From Enterovibrio qingdaonensis (GTDB lineage: Bacteria > Pseudomonadota > Gammaproteobacteria > Enterobacterales > Vibrionaceae), in the NCBI RefSeq assembly GCF_028683135.1, contig NZ_JAJUBB010000012.1, positions 1 through 64,000 of the forward strand: 64,000 bases of DNA, written 5' to 3'. The translations under genes were made by a program, and so were the position numbers. Numbering within the stretch: position 1 is the stretch's first letter; each line of letters opens with the position of its first letter. This document shows, piece by piece, positions 9,577-18,203 of this stretch. Under the pieces are notes generated by a model. The model worked only from the letters and a program-made list of their open reading frames with translations, had not been told where the DNA came from and searched no databases.

Positions 9577-9939
9577 CTACAGTGCGGCGAGTTGTTTGGT
9601 GAGCATAGGGATAGCGTGCTCAACGTGCTCTACCGACAGGCCAAATGCCACTTTACCTTCCGCGAGAAAGGTTGTGATTTCGTCTTCTTTGGCTCTTATT
9701 GAGGGTTTGGCAATTGTGCAGCTTTGCGAATAACCGATGATGGCAATAGCCATAGAAAGTGCCGCGCCAGCCCCGGTGTTACAGCACCCAATAAAGTAAT
9801 CCAGCTCACCGGTTTTTACCTTCATCGCCGCGTCCATATCATTCAGAATGTGGCATTCAAATGTGTCTGGTATTGTTGCCTCGATGTGATGTTTGATTTG
9901 GTCTCGTTGCAATCCTGCGATACCTATTTTTTTCATCAT
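9577..9939 (-). CDS. yhfU: YhfU family protein (DUF2620)
   Basis: About 120 residues, nearly collinear with E. coli YhfU: KKIGIAGLQRDQIKHHIEAT at the start, then NDMDAAMKVKTGELDYFIGCCNTGAGAALS and AEGKVAFGLSVEHVEHAIPML. The function is unknown. Two adjacent ATG codons (9939, 9936) follow AAGGCAG; the second gives better spacing and exactly the E. coli start. The gene overlaps the end of php slightly or abuts it, consistent with one transcript. Confidence 0.87.
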   Translation of the reverse strand: MMKKIGIAGLQRDQIKHHIEATIPDTFECHILNDMDAAMKVKTGELDYFIGCCNTGAGAALSMAIAIIGYSQSCTIAKPSIRAKEDEITTFLAEGKVAFGLSVEHVEHAIPMLTKQLAAL

Positions 9940-9949
9940 ACTGCCTTGT

Positions 9950-10828
9950 TTAATTAAATAGGGTGTAAGGGTTGTGTCGCAGCATGGTGTCAATCTGCTG
10001 CTGAGAGAAGCCTCTTTCTAAAAGCTTGGGAAGGAATTCGTCGATCAGATATAAGAAGCCTGGACCGCCATTCTTTTTTAAATGTGAGCGGCGGGTAATA
10101 TCCATGGAAAGCATCACTTGGCTCAAGAGATCTCTGTTCGCCAAGGCTTCAAGCATGTCGATGCGCTTTTCATCCGGGAAATAGCTATTTTTGCCGATGG
10201 TATCGAACTGAACGTAACAGCCTTGGTCGATAATCCAAAGCATTTGGTCCAAGTCATTTCTTAAATCACAATGCCCAATGGTGACGCGGGACAGGTCTGC
10301 ACCGCATTGTTTTAGGTATGCGATTTGTTCCTTACCCATAGTGCTGAAAGATAGGTGAGTTGAAATGGGCGTACCGGTTTCGTATTGCGCCATTGCCGCC
10401 GCTTTAAATACTTTCTTTTCTGTGTCGGAAAACACATTCTCGCTACTGCCAATCTCCCCAATTAACGAGGCTTTTATAGCACTACCATCGATGCCGATTT
10501 CAATTTCTTTGATCATTTCATCTCGAATGTCTTCCGCACTTTTTTCATACAAATCTGAAGGAAAAAAGCCTTCAATGTAGTACCCCGTAGAAAGCAGGAT
10601 ATTAATCCCTGAATCGCGCATCAAACATTCAATAAAATGAGGATTTCGACCCATATAACGATTGGTAACTTCTACGATATTAAACACGCCGCGAGAAACG
10701 AGGTTGTTCATCTCTTCGCAAATCAATGTGTATTGATCGAGTTTGCAATCAATATCGCGCTTTTGCTCTGAGAGATCGATATACAAATGCTCGTGGCAAT
10801 AGGTGTAACCGTCGTTATAAATGGGCAT
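9950..10828 (-). CDS. php: Phosphotriesterase homology protein (Php/YhfV)
   Basis: A 292-residue member of the amidohydrolase superfamily, orthologous to E. coli Php. Metal-binding candidates are His12-x-His14 (CHEHL), a Glu in the GEIGSSE block, the His of STHLSFSTMG, the His of TIGHCDL and the Asp of MLSMDITRR. E. coli Php is a zinc protein without convincing phosphotriesterase activity, so the true substrate is unknown. It sits 2 bases after yhfY, which implies translational coupling. Confidence 0.88.
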   Translation of the reverse strand: MPIYNDGYTYCHEHLYIDLSEQKRDIDCKLDQYTLICEEMNNLVSRGVFNIVEVTNRYMGRNPHFIECLMRDSGINILLSTGYYIEGFFPSDLYEKSAEDIRDEMIKEIEIGIDGSAIKASLIGEIGSSENVFSDTEKKVFKAAAMAQYETGTPISTHLSFSTMGKEQIAYLKQCGADLSRVTIGHCDLRNDLDQMLWIIDQGCYVQFDTIGKNSYFPDEKRIDMLEALANRDLLSQVMLSMDITRRSHLKKNGGPGFLYLIDEFLPKLLERGFSQQQIDTMLRHNPYTLFN

Positions 10829-10830
10829 AG

Positions 10831-11193
10831 TTACTCCTCAATCACTGCATAGTGCAGCGACAATAAGTTACTGAGCATGAACGTGTTTTCTGACTCGGGA
10901 ACGGCAATGCCGAGTATCTCCGTGATTTCATTATTAAGGCTTGAGATTGTGCCGTAGAGAGGATCGCTGGTGATGTCGTCAAACAACTCAGGATCCATGC
11001 CTTTGTCAATTGGAGAATCGGCTTTGATACGGTCATAGGCACGCGCCAGATGGGTGATTGCCATCTGGAATTGTTCATTGTCTGACGTCAGGCCCAACCG
11101 CTTCGAAAGCAACTGACTAACGGTATTGCAGCAAAGAGCAGCTTCCTCACTGATGACCTGAGCTTGGGAGAGTAGATTTAGCCTTTCTTGCAT
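10831..11193 (-). CDS. yhfY: YhfY-like small protein (PRD-like)
   Basis: A 120-residue all-helical-looking protein beginning QERLNLLSQAQVISEEA. The length and position between yhfZ and php fit E. coli YhfY, which carries a PRD-like domain (the phosphorylatable regulatory domain of PTS-controlled regulators). Similarity is judged from memory and context, so this is less certain than its neighbours. A partner role for the YhfZ regulator is inference only. Confidence 0.65.
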   Translation of the reverse strand: MQERLNLLSQAQVISEEAALCCNTVSQLLSKRLGLTSDNEQFQMAITHLARAYDRIKADSPIDKGMDPELFDDITSDPLYGTISSLNNEITEILGIAVPESENTFMLSNLLSLHYAVIEE

Positions 11194-11221
11194 TACGATA
11201 CTTCCTTGTAATTAGAGTAGG

Positions 11222-12118
11222 TTAGTAGCTAGGAATGATTGCCCCTTTGATCACAGAGTCTTGATGTTCAAGCAGTGAATGCACGTTTAGAAGCTTTCTC
11301 ACCAAGCTGCGCATATACGGTGATTCGTTGCTGACGAGGATCACCGCTTCTGATGCTTGTTGGCATTCGGGGATATGAGATAGCGAGATTTCAGTCAAGC
11401 CAGCTTCTTCGGTGTTTACGACTTCAGGAAGCCAGACAACCGCGTCGATTTTTCCGGTTTTAAGAAGATTGAGGCTGTCGGTGTAGTTGATTTCAATAAT
11501 CTCTACATCGTGATCAGGAAAGGCTTTCTCAGTGAGGATTTTCTGGTCAGGAGACGAAGGGTCTACACCCACTTTCTTGATCTTGTTTTCCTCGCCTTTT
11601 CGACAAATGAGTTTGTGTTCCATCGAATAGGTTTGTGCGCCTAAATCAAACGCAATTTTGACTCCTGCACCCACTGAGTTTGCAGCCAATTTCGACATAA
11701 TGGCGACATCATAGGTCCCTTTCTTTAGGCATTCTGAGCGCGCATCTGCACCACGCATGTGTGCAAAATAAAGGGGGAGGTGGCCCATTTGCGCTTTTAG
11801 ACCGCTCGCGAGACCTTCATAGTGCTTGGTGTAGGGCAGTGGCATGGCGCATACGAGGTGGCTAAAGCCGGCTTTTTTCACCAGAGAGTCGTAATCGAGC
11901 ATATCAATGAAGGTGCCGTTACGGCCTTGCTTACGCAGCTTGATGGCACCATCTGACTCAAGCGTGGTCAACGCTTTTTGTATAAAGCCGACAGAAACTT
12001 CAAATTCCTCGGAGAGTGAGTCGATCGTGCGGAGCCTTTCTTCAACTTCCGTAGTGATTAAATATCTGGCGATGTTAATAATCGCAGACCCTTCTTTGCT
12101 GATGTACAGGTTCGACAT
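11222..12118 (-). CDS. yhfZ: YhfZ family transcriptional regulator
   Basis: About 298 residues. The N-terminal winged helix (SLSEEFEVSVGFIQKALTTLESDGAIKLRKQGRNGTFI) resembles GntR-type HTHs. The C-terminal half (~90-298) looks like a periplasmic-binding-protein-type ligand domain, as in the YhfZ C-terminal family. It is the first gene of the unit and probably its regulator; the ligand is unknown. I use the ATG at 12118; an in-frame TTG at 12133 has no better ribosome-binding site. Confidence 0.82.
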   Translation of the reverse strand: MSNLYISKEGSAIINIARYLITTEVEERLRTIDSLSEEFEVSVGFIQKALTTLESDGAIKLRKQGRNGTFIDMLDYDSLVKKAGFSHLVCAMPLPYTKHYEGLASGLKAQMGHLPLYFAHMRGADARSECLKKGTYDVAIMSKLAANSVGAGVKIAFDLGAQTYSMEHKLICRKGEENKIKKVGVDPSSPDQKILTEKAFPDHDVEIIEINYTDSLNLLKTGKIDAVVWLPEVVNTEEAGLTEISLSHIPECQQASEAVILVSNESPYMRSLVRKLLNVHSLLEHQDSVIKGAIIPSY

Positions 12119-12291
12119 AGTTACAATCTTCAATATATTGAATCTTTAATTTATAGGTCATTGTACGTTGAGAAAACGAAGATTTCTGCGATATGTGATA
12201 CTGATCAGTACATTCGTTGTCCTAAGACAGATGAATAGATAACCATTTGATTAAATGGCACTCATTCGGATGTGTGTTTCGTTTCAAACCA

Positions 12292-12320
12292 TTGACGATG
12301 CAGGGGTAAGTCTTTATAGT
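12292..12320 (+). promoter_or_regulatory. Promoter of the second tRNA-Ser gene
   Basis: TTGACG and TATAGT with a 17-base spacer. From the -10 box onward the sequence (tatagtagcg...gttgaggcg) is shared with the first tRNA-Ser promoter, so the duplication included the promoter. Confidence 0.8.
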
Positions 12321-12357
12321 AGCGACCCTGTTGAGGCGATACGTCCAACAACAATTA

Positions 12358-12445
12358 GGTGAGTTGTCCGAGTGGCTGAAGGAGCACGCCTGGAAAGTGT
12401 GTATACGGCAACGTATCGAGAGTTCGAATCTCTCACTCACCGCCA
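12358..12445 (+). tRNA. serW/serX-type: tRNA-Ser (anticodon GGA), second copy
   Basis: 88 bases, identical over its full length to the copy at 6080-6167, with encoded CCA. It marks the boundary of the accessory block to its right. Confidence 0.97.
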
Positions 12446-12446
12446 C

Positions 12447-12501
12447 ATTCAAAACCCGAGCAGAAATGCTCGGGTTTTCTCGTTTCTGGCATATGGAAAA
12501 C
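12447..12501 (+). repeat. 55-bp direct repeat, copy A (contains tRNA-Ser terminator)
   Basis: Begins one base after the tRNA CCA end. It matches 24761-24815 at 45 of 55 positions without gaps; the first 18 bases are identical. Bases 12451-12478 form a perfect 12-bp hairpin with a GAAA loop and a terminal T-run, the tRNA terminator. Together with copy B it frames the idr region. Confidence 0.8.
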
Positions 12502-12525
12502 GCCAAGTGTTACCTTGGCGTTTTT
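12499..12525. terminator. Bidirectional terminator after idrA and tRNA-Ser
   Basis: AACGCCAAG and CTTGGCGTT form a 9-bp stem flanked by T-runs on both strands. It closes the idr operon on the minus strand. Confidence 0.75.
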
Positions 12526-12545
12526 GTTTGCGTGGAAGCGTTAGC

Positions 12546-15242
12546 TTAAACGATGTTGCGGGGAGCAAAGGAGAATGCTCGGAACTCGCTCTTGTACTTG
12601 GTTTCTCCAATTTTTTTGATATTGGCCACGCCCATTTTGTAGTTGTAGTTGCCAGAGATCTGATCCACTACGCGGGGAGCCAGCGCATTTGAAGGTTGCC
12701 GCATATCGATCATGTTGGCATACAGGGTACCTTTCTTGATTGCAGGGGTCACAATCGCGATCGCGGTGACGGCTGCTTTATCTAGCTGAATGTGGCCATT
12801 CTCCATAAGCTTGCTGAATTGAAAGTCATCACCGTGTACGCCCAGAATCGTGTCTTTAAAGCTAGCAACACGATCTGAGTACATCATGACTTGGTCGCCG
12901 GATTCGATACCGCGTGCCTTGGCATCATCGGGATGTATTTCTACCCAGTTTTCCGGCCAGCGCTGCATTACATAAGCGCGACGTTCGACATCATCAAAGC
13001 CAGACTGCCAAATCTCATTGATTCGGCCATTGGAGAACCACAACTCATCACCTTGTGGTGTCAGCCATTCGTAAAAATCACTGAACAGACCCCACGGGTG
13101 TTTTTGTAAGTTCACTTTGCCGGTCTGACTGTTAAACGCAGTGAGCTGTTTTTTCAGAACGTTCGCGCCTTGTGGCCCATCAGTCAGCCCTTTCTCTGCC
13201 AGGGTTTCTGCGGTCATTTCTGTGTCATGCAGGCGCTTAGTTCCGACTAACTGTTTGGTGTCATAGTTGTAGAATACAGGGCCTTGTATGCCATCAGTTC
13301 CCATGTCACGGAGTTTTTCGTGGAGGGTTTTGCCTTCACTGTGTGCGGCGACTTTGATCATGTGGAAGTCTTTGCGACTGCCGCGACTAAAGCGTGATGC
13401 CTCTTCTGCGACTTCATTGGCGTTGTTCCAATCGAATCCATCATATCCCATGCGCGTTGCTAATTGAGCCACAATCCACCAGTCTGGTTTTGCCTCACCG
13501 GGGGCATCTGCAAATCTCTGATACAGGCGTAAACGGCGCTCGCCGTTTGCTCGGATAAAGTCTTCTTCTCCCCATGTCGCGGCGGGGAAAACAATGTCCG
13601 CAAATTTTGCCCCGATAGGATCACGTAAATAGATATCCTGATTGATAACGACTGTACCACCGGAGTCGGCTCGCTTTTTCAGCGTTTCGATGATTTCATC
13701 TTTATCGTAGGTGTACACTTGATGCGGATTGGCGGTGGTTAACTCCCAGAATTTCTTCTGCAAACCTTGGCTACCGCACATGGCTTGGATCCACGTTGTA
13801 CCGATAACATGCGCTAAGCGTGTGTGCCCTGAATAGAAATAACGGTCGGTGTCGATAGAGCGACGACGACGTCCCGGCACTTTTTCCGGTGATTTGTTGC
13901 GTGGTAATTTTCCGCCTGACTGTCCTCCACGCTGGTGGCCACCAAATCGGCCGACAACGCGTCCTTCTCTGCCGCCTGCACCGATGACAGTGGCTAACGA
14001 TGAAATGGCATTGGTGTTACCCGTGTTGTTTGACCAATAAAAGCCTTTTTCAATGGCGATAGACGACTTGGGTCTCTCGCCATTCACTGGTTTAGCAAGC
14101 ATTTCAGCAGCAAGGTAGATTTTATTTACGTCAATGCCTGCTACTTTTGCTGCATACTCCGGGGCATATTCCTTTTGTGCTAGGTTCCATTTTTTATAAT
14201 CTTCAAATCCATTGGTCTGGAATTTCCCCCAAGTGGTACGCCATTGCCATGGTGTGTTACGTGTTCCTTGGCCAAAGCCAGAGCTTGATTCCCATTTGTT
14301 GTTTACCCAGTTTTGGATCCACTCGCTGTCTTCCCATCCATTTTCAAGAATGACGCGAATAATTGCGCCAACCACCAAATTGTCAGAACCTGGGTTTAAG
14401 TCGATGTGTAATCCGCCTTGCTTTTTGAGCCACGCAATGCCTGCGGTTTCACGGGGATTCAATGTGATGGTCTTCATGCCTCGCTGAACCGCTGGCATGA
14501 TAAATTGCGTAAAGATGATGGTTTTGGTTTCGTAAGGATCTGTCCCACACATCATCAATGTGTCTGCCATGCCCCAGTCGTCGTAACTTGGCCCAAAGTT
14601 ATCAAATCCCGCATCACGAAAGCCGGGTGTAGACGTCACATCCGACGGTGTATCGTGGAAAGTGAAATTTGCTGTATTGATGTGGCGAAGGGCGAATTTT
14701 GTGATGGTGTATGTGTTTTCAATATACTGATAAGAAAAGGTTTTTACGCCATACGCATTTGCACCATGGTTATCGATAACATGTCGGCTTACCGCAGCAG
14801 CAATATCCAAGGCAAAGTCCCATGGTACGGGCTGCAAGCTACCGCCAATTCGCACTAACGGGTGCGTAAGTCTGTCACGTGTGCCCGTTGATGGGTTGTA
14901 GAGCTTTTGGGCTATCAGCCCACCGCGCATGGATGAATCCCCCGTTTTGTTGACCGCCGTGGTGTCTTTGTCTGGCGTGATAACAATGTTGTAGGGCTTA
15001 CCATTATGCATCACAACATTGTGTTGTGCCGGCGCGACCCAAGCTTGGAGGGGCGCGCTTGGGAAATCGATACCAAATGCATTTTGGTCCGCTTTCATTC
15101 CCCCATTGCTTTGCTCTAATGGCCAGCGATACACCTTGTAGCCGCAGGCTACAACACAGTAGTCACATGCGGTGGTCAGTACCTCTGCATTCTTTGGCGG
15201 TAGCGGGGCATGATCTTCTGGAATATAGAAATTGGTTGTCAT
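12546..15242 (-). CDS. idrA: Iodate reductase catalytic subunit IdrA (AioA-like molybdoenzyme)
   Basis: An 898-residue DMSO-reductase-family molybdopterin enzyme most like arsenite oxidase AioA. Cys26-x2-Cys29-x3-Cys33 with Ser103/104 matches the AioA [3Fe-4S] motif (three Cys plus Ser). No Cys, Ser or Sec Mo ligand is evident, as in AioA. Of AioA's arsenite-site residues, His (here 196), Arg (432, GRFGGHQRG) and His (436) align, but AioA's Glu203 aligns with Ser204. The operon also encodes two di-heme peroxidases, absent from aio loci but diagnostic of idrABP1P2. I therefore call it iodate reductase. No Tat signal is present; export with the Rieske subunit is expected. It starts 2 bases after idrB with GGAGG upstream. 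A divergent arsenite oxidase remains possible. Confidence 0.82.
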   Translation of the reverse strand: MTTNFYIPEDHAPLPPKNAEVLTTACDYCVVACGYKVYRWPLEQSNGGMKADQNAFGIDFPSAPLQAWVAPAQHNVVMHNGKPYNIVITPDKDTTAVNKTGDSSMRGGLIAQKLYNPSTGTRDRLTHPLVRIGGSLQPVPWDFALDIAAAVSRHVIDNHGANAYGVKTFSYQYIENTYTITKFALRHINTANFTFHDTPSDVTSTPGFRDAGFDNFGPSYDDWGMADTLMMCGTDPYETKTIIFTQFIMPAVQRGMKTITLNPRETAGIAWLKKQGGLHIDLNPGSDNLVVGAIIRVILENGWEDSEWIQNWVNNKWESSSGFGQGTRNTPWQWRTTWGKFQTNGFEDYKKWNLAQKEYAPEYAAKVAGIDVNKIYLAAEMLAKPVNGERPKSSIAIEKGFYWSNNTGNTNAISSLATVIGAGGREGRVVGRFGGHQRGGQSGGKLPRNKSPEKVPGRRRRSIDTDRYFYSGHTRLAHVIGTTWIQAMCGSQGLQKKFWELTTANPHQVYTYDKDEIIETLKKRADSGGTVVINQDIYLRDPIGAKFADIVFPAATWGEEDFIRANGERRLRLYQRFADAPGEAKPDWWIVAQLATRMGYDGFDWNNANEVAEEASRFSRGSRKDFHMIKVAAHSEGKTLHEKLRDMGTDGIQGPVFYNYDTKQLVGTKRLHDTEMTAETLAEKGLTDGPQGANVLKKQLTAFNSQTGKVNLQKHPWGLFSDFYEWLTPQGDELWFSNGRINEIWQSGFDDVERRAYVMQRWPENWVEIHPDDAKARGIESGDQVMMYSDRVASFKDTILGVHGDDFQFSKLMENGHIQLDKAAVTAIAIVTPAIKKGTLYANMIDMRQPSNALAPRVVDQISGNYNYKMGVANIKKIGETKYKSEFRAFSFAPRNIV

Positions 15243-15244
15243 GA

Positions 15245-15844
15245 TTACGCCTCCTGCTGAGATATCAGATTGTCTGTCCGGCCGAAAAGCAGTCCCATGA
15301 TGCCGACGGCATAAATGTCGTCACCATCCAGTTCAAGTAACACTTGGGGTAAGCTTTCATACGCTTGCCCAGAGACAATGATGCCGTGGCGTCGTAAATC
15401 AAAGGTTGATAGGTGAAAAGGGCATTGGCCTAACACGCGATGTTCATCAACCACTTTGTAGTTGCCAGTAAGCGGCCCGCCTTGGTGTGTGCACATGAGC
15501 GAGAAGCCAACCACATCCTGCTGAGGACCAAGACCGCCACCCGCGGGTACGCCCATTTTTACCAAGATTGCTTGGCTGTTTCGACCGTCATCGGGGTAGT
15601 TGAAATACAAGGGCTCGTTCATTCCAAGTTCGCTTAGTTTCCCCAGCAGTTTCCTTGGGTATCCCACGACACGGGCATTGGTTTCTGTTGCCTGAGAGGT
15701 GCCAGGGAATAAGGTGACAGACATCATGCTCACCGATCCTGCCGCTGCGCCGGAATACATCAAAAACTCCCTGCGAGAGACCATGCACTTGCGGTGCTCG
15801 GCTGCACTTTCTTTTCTGCGTTGCTTGTCTTTGTTAAAAATCAT
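15245..15844 (-). CDS. idrB: Iodate reductase Rieske subunit IdrB (Tat-exported)
   Basis: A 199-residue small subunit with a twin-arginine signal (SRREFL at residues 23-28, then a hydrophobic stretch and an Ala-rich cleavage area near 50). The Rieske [2Fe-2S] ligands are Cys118-x-His120 (CTHQGG) and Cys141-x2-His144 (CPFH). It resembles AioB and should pass electrons to or from IdrA in the periplasm while carrying the folded IdrA through Tat. The start overlaps the preceding stop (ATGA) and idrA follows after 2 bases, so all are translationally coupled. Confidence 0.85.
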   Translation of the reverse strand: MIFNKDKQRRKESAAEHRKCMVSRREFLMYSGAAAGSVSMMSVTLFPGTSQATETNARVVGYPRKLLGKLSELGMNEPLYFNYPDDGRNSQAILVKMGVPAGGGLGPQQDVVGFSLMCTHQGGPLTGNYKVVDEHRVLGQCPFHLSTFDLRRHGIIVSGQAYESLPQVLLELDGDDIYAVGIMGLLFGRTDNLISQQEA

Positions 15845-17025
15845 TTGGTCGCCTCCGCCAGTTCTTCCTCGCTAAATAGAGGTTGGTATTCAGGCAGTGT
15901 GGGGTAATCCATGGTGATGCGTTCACCGGAAAACGCCGCTAAAAAAGCCAGTAGGTCCGCTTTCTCGCTATCGGTTAAGCCGAGAGGTTGTATCAGTGTG
16001 CTTTTCGTTTGAGGGAAGTCGGTTGTTCTTCCGTCAGCAGTAACACCGCCTCGGTTATAGAATTCGATAACTTCCGCTAGCGTAGGGATTACGCCGTTAT
16101 GCATAAAGGGTGCGGTGTATTGGGTGTATCTGAGGCTGGGGGTACGAAACTTCCCTTTCATGTCCTTGCGTTTGCCTCGGAAGTACACGCCGGGATCTGC
16201 TTTGGTTTCGCGGTACATTTTCTCGTTAGAGCCTTTGGCATAAAGCTCATAACGGAACGTAATTTGTGCAAGCGCATCGTTTTCCCATCTCAGGTTGGTG
16301 GGAACACCTACGTTGTAGTATTTTTGGTCCGACGCTAATGCGCTGTTATGGCACGCAATGCAATTGGCTTTACCGTTAAACAAAGCCATTCCGCGCAGTT
16401 GTTGGTTGCTCAGTGCCGATTCATCACCGTTCAAGTAGTTATCCAGCGGTGTGTCGCGTTGTACCAGTGTTCGTTCAAAGGCGGCGATAGCTTTCCATGC
16501 ATTGCTCACCTTGGGATAGTTATCGCCAAAGACTTGGTTGAAGCGTTCAACGTACTCTGGCACGAGAGCCAGTCGCGCTTCCATGATGTCGTCTTCACCA
16601 TTCCCAGCCACGCCGCCTTTTGCTGCGCTTTTGGCTTGAGACTCCAATGACTTTGATGATCCTGCCCAGAACAGCTTTTGATAGTAGGCTGAATTGATAA
16701 TGGTTTGGCTGTTGCGCCAGTGAACTGTGCCAGGATATCCCAGCGAAAGATCTGCGGGAAAATCCCAACCGAGCGCTGGGTTATGACAGGCAGAGCAGGG
16801 CGTAGATGTGTCACCGCCAAGTCGGCCATCAAAAAATAGCAGCTTTCCTAATTCGACTTTTTCGGGTGTTGTTGGATTATCTGATGGCGTAGGTACCTCT
16901 CCCAAAGGAGCGAGTGCAGGGTAGACATGACCACCAGACTCGATGGTGTTAGCGGTAACGCTTACAGCCGCTAAGAGTAACAAGGTGCCTATTACCACAG
17001 ACATGTGGATTCCACGTGTATTCAT
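15841..17025 (-). CDS. idrP1: Periplasmic di-heme cytochrome c peroxidase-like protein IdrP1
   Basis: A 394-residue MauG/cytochrome c peroxidase family protein with an N-terminal signal peptide (hydrophobic residues ~8-24). Two c-type heme motifs are present: CSACH (Cys77, Cys80, His81) and CIACH (Cys222, Cys225, His226). The family-typical GKFRTPSLR and APFMHNGVIPTLAEVIEFYNRGG follow. In the iodate reduction model, such peroxidases remove H2O2 released with reduced iodine. The P1/P2 naming here follows proximity to idrB and is provisional. It follows idrP2 by about 10 bases, with AAGGAGG upstream. Confidence 0.8.
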   Translation of the reverse strand: MNTRGIHMSVVIGTLLLLAAVSVTANTIESGGHVYPALAPLGEVPTPSDNPTTPEKVELGKLLFFDGRLGGDTSTPCSACHNPALGWDFPADLSLGYPGTVHWRNSQTIINSAYYQKLFWAGSSKSLESQAKSAAKGGVAGNGEDDIMEARLALVPEYVERFNQVFGDNYPKVSNAWKAIAAFERTLVQRDTPLDNYLNGDESALSNQQLRGMALFNGKANCIACHNSALASDQKYYNVGVPTNLRWENDALAQITFRYELYAKGSNEKMYRETKADPGVYFRGKRKDMKGKFRTPSLRYTQYTAPFMHNGVIPTLAEVIEFYNRGGVTADGRTTDFPQTKSTLIQPLGLTDSEKADLLAFLAAFSGERITMDYPTLPEYQPLFSEEELAEATK

Positions 17026-17035
17026 CTTGTCCTCC

Positions 17036-18127
17036 TTAGTTTTTCACGCTGCGCCAATCAGCGATAACGTCGTAGCCGTAATCGTCAGCTTTCCACACAT
17101 GCGTATCACTGTTTAACGGCTCTCCAGACAGGGATTTCAAAAATGATACCAACTCCGCCTGCTCTTTTTGTGAAAGGTTCAGAGGTTTTAAACGGCTATC
17201 TTTATTGCGGTCTTTCCCTCCGCCTTGGTTATAAAAGGCAATCACTTCTTCGAGTGTTGAAAACATTCCGTTGTGCATGTAAGGGGCCGTGTGTGTTAAC
17301 TCACGCAGTGTGGGCGTCATAAACTTTCCTTTGTCGGAACCATCCGCTTTATGGCTACGAACATGAGCACCAACGTCACGTTTCAAATTCATGTAATTAC
17401 TCACGCCCATAAACATGTTGAATGCGATAAAGGTTTGATGGCGAGCAGGATCCCTGAAGATATCCAGATTTTCAGGAACACCCGTGTTATATGGCGTTTC
17501 ATCGGTAAATAAGGGGCCATTGTGGCAAGCCGCGCATCCCGCTTTTCCTGTAAACAGTGCGAAACCTTTCTCGGCTTGGGGAGACAGTGCCTGGTTGTCA
17601 AAACTGGAAGGGGTAGATGTCAGTGTTTTTAAATATTCAGGAATCGCTTTTCTCACTGCACCATTGGAGGGTTCTCCATACCCAGCGGCGGTAAACATTT
17701 CGACATACACAGGATCCTGTTTCAGGCGTTCCTGCATCAACCTCATGTCCATGTTCATGAGCCAGTCTTCAGTGATGTTTTCTCGCGTTACATCGTTGAG
17801 GTTGGTGCCAATTCGTCCGTCATGGAACCAAGCACTTTTATAGGCTGTATTAATCAGCGTTGGGACATTTCTAAATCCTTTGCTTCCTGTATAGGCAGGG
17901 CTCAGTGCATCAGAGGTGGAGTAGCCGCTGTCGGGTTGGTGGCACGAGGCGCACGACAGTGCGGTATTGCCTGATAGCCTAGTATCAAAGAATAGGCGCT
18001 TTCCTAACTCTGCCTTTGCAGCATCGACTTTCAGTGGCGATAACGGACCGAATGAAGGATCGTCGGTTTGACTCCACACCGAAAAAGACAAGCTCACAGT
18101 CGCAGCAAGGATCAAGAATCTTTCCAT
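17036..18127 (-). CDS. idrP2: Periplasmic di-heme cytochrome c peroxidase-like protein IdrP2
   Basis: A 363-residue MauG/CCP family protein, first gene of the operon. It has a signal peptide (residues 1-~20) and heme motifs CASCH (Cys59, Cys62, His63) and CAACH (Cys198, Cys201, His202). The C-terminal TPTLRELTHTAPYMHNGMFSTLEEVIAFYNQGGG is the usual family block. It is related to, but clearly diverged from, the neighbouring peroxidase, so this is an old pair rather than a recent duplication. A sigma-54-type promoter lies about 80 bases upstream. Confidence 0.8.
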   Translation of the reverse strand: MERFLILAATVSLSFSVWSQTDDPSFGPLSPLKVDAAKAELGKRLFFDTRLSGNTALSCASCHQPDSGYSTSDALSPAYTGSKGFRNVPTLINTAYKSAWFHDGRIGTNLNDVTRENITEDWLMNMDMRLMQERLKQDPVYVEMFTAAGYGEPSNGAVRKAIPEYLKTLTSTPSSFDNQALSPQAEKGFALFTGKAGCAACHNGPLFTDETPYNTGVPENLDIFRDPARHQTFIAFNMFMGVSNYMNLKRDVGAHVRSHKADGSDKGKFMTPTLRELTHTAPYMHNGMFSTLEEVIAFYNQGGGKDRNKDSRLKPLNLSQKEQAELVSFLKSLSGEPLNSDTHVWKADDYGYDVIADWRSVKN

Positions 18128-18203
18128 TTTGTGCTCCTTTGCTTCCAGCTAAGACACAACCAAATTGCGTTATTCCTCAGCAATGTCGTTGATACCTTGT
18201 CTC

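Noticed and set aside
12331-12549. Plus-strand reading frames across the second tRNA-Ser
   Set aside because: They are read through the tRNA gene and its terminators and are not coding.
12546-15844. Arsenite oxidase AioAB
   Set aside because: The fold and iron-sulfur motifs fit, but the two operonic di-heme peroxidases and the Glu-to-Ser change at the substrate site favour iodate reductase. No ars or aioXSR genes are nearby. Kept as the alternative.
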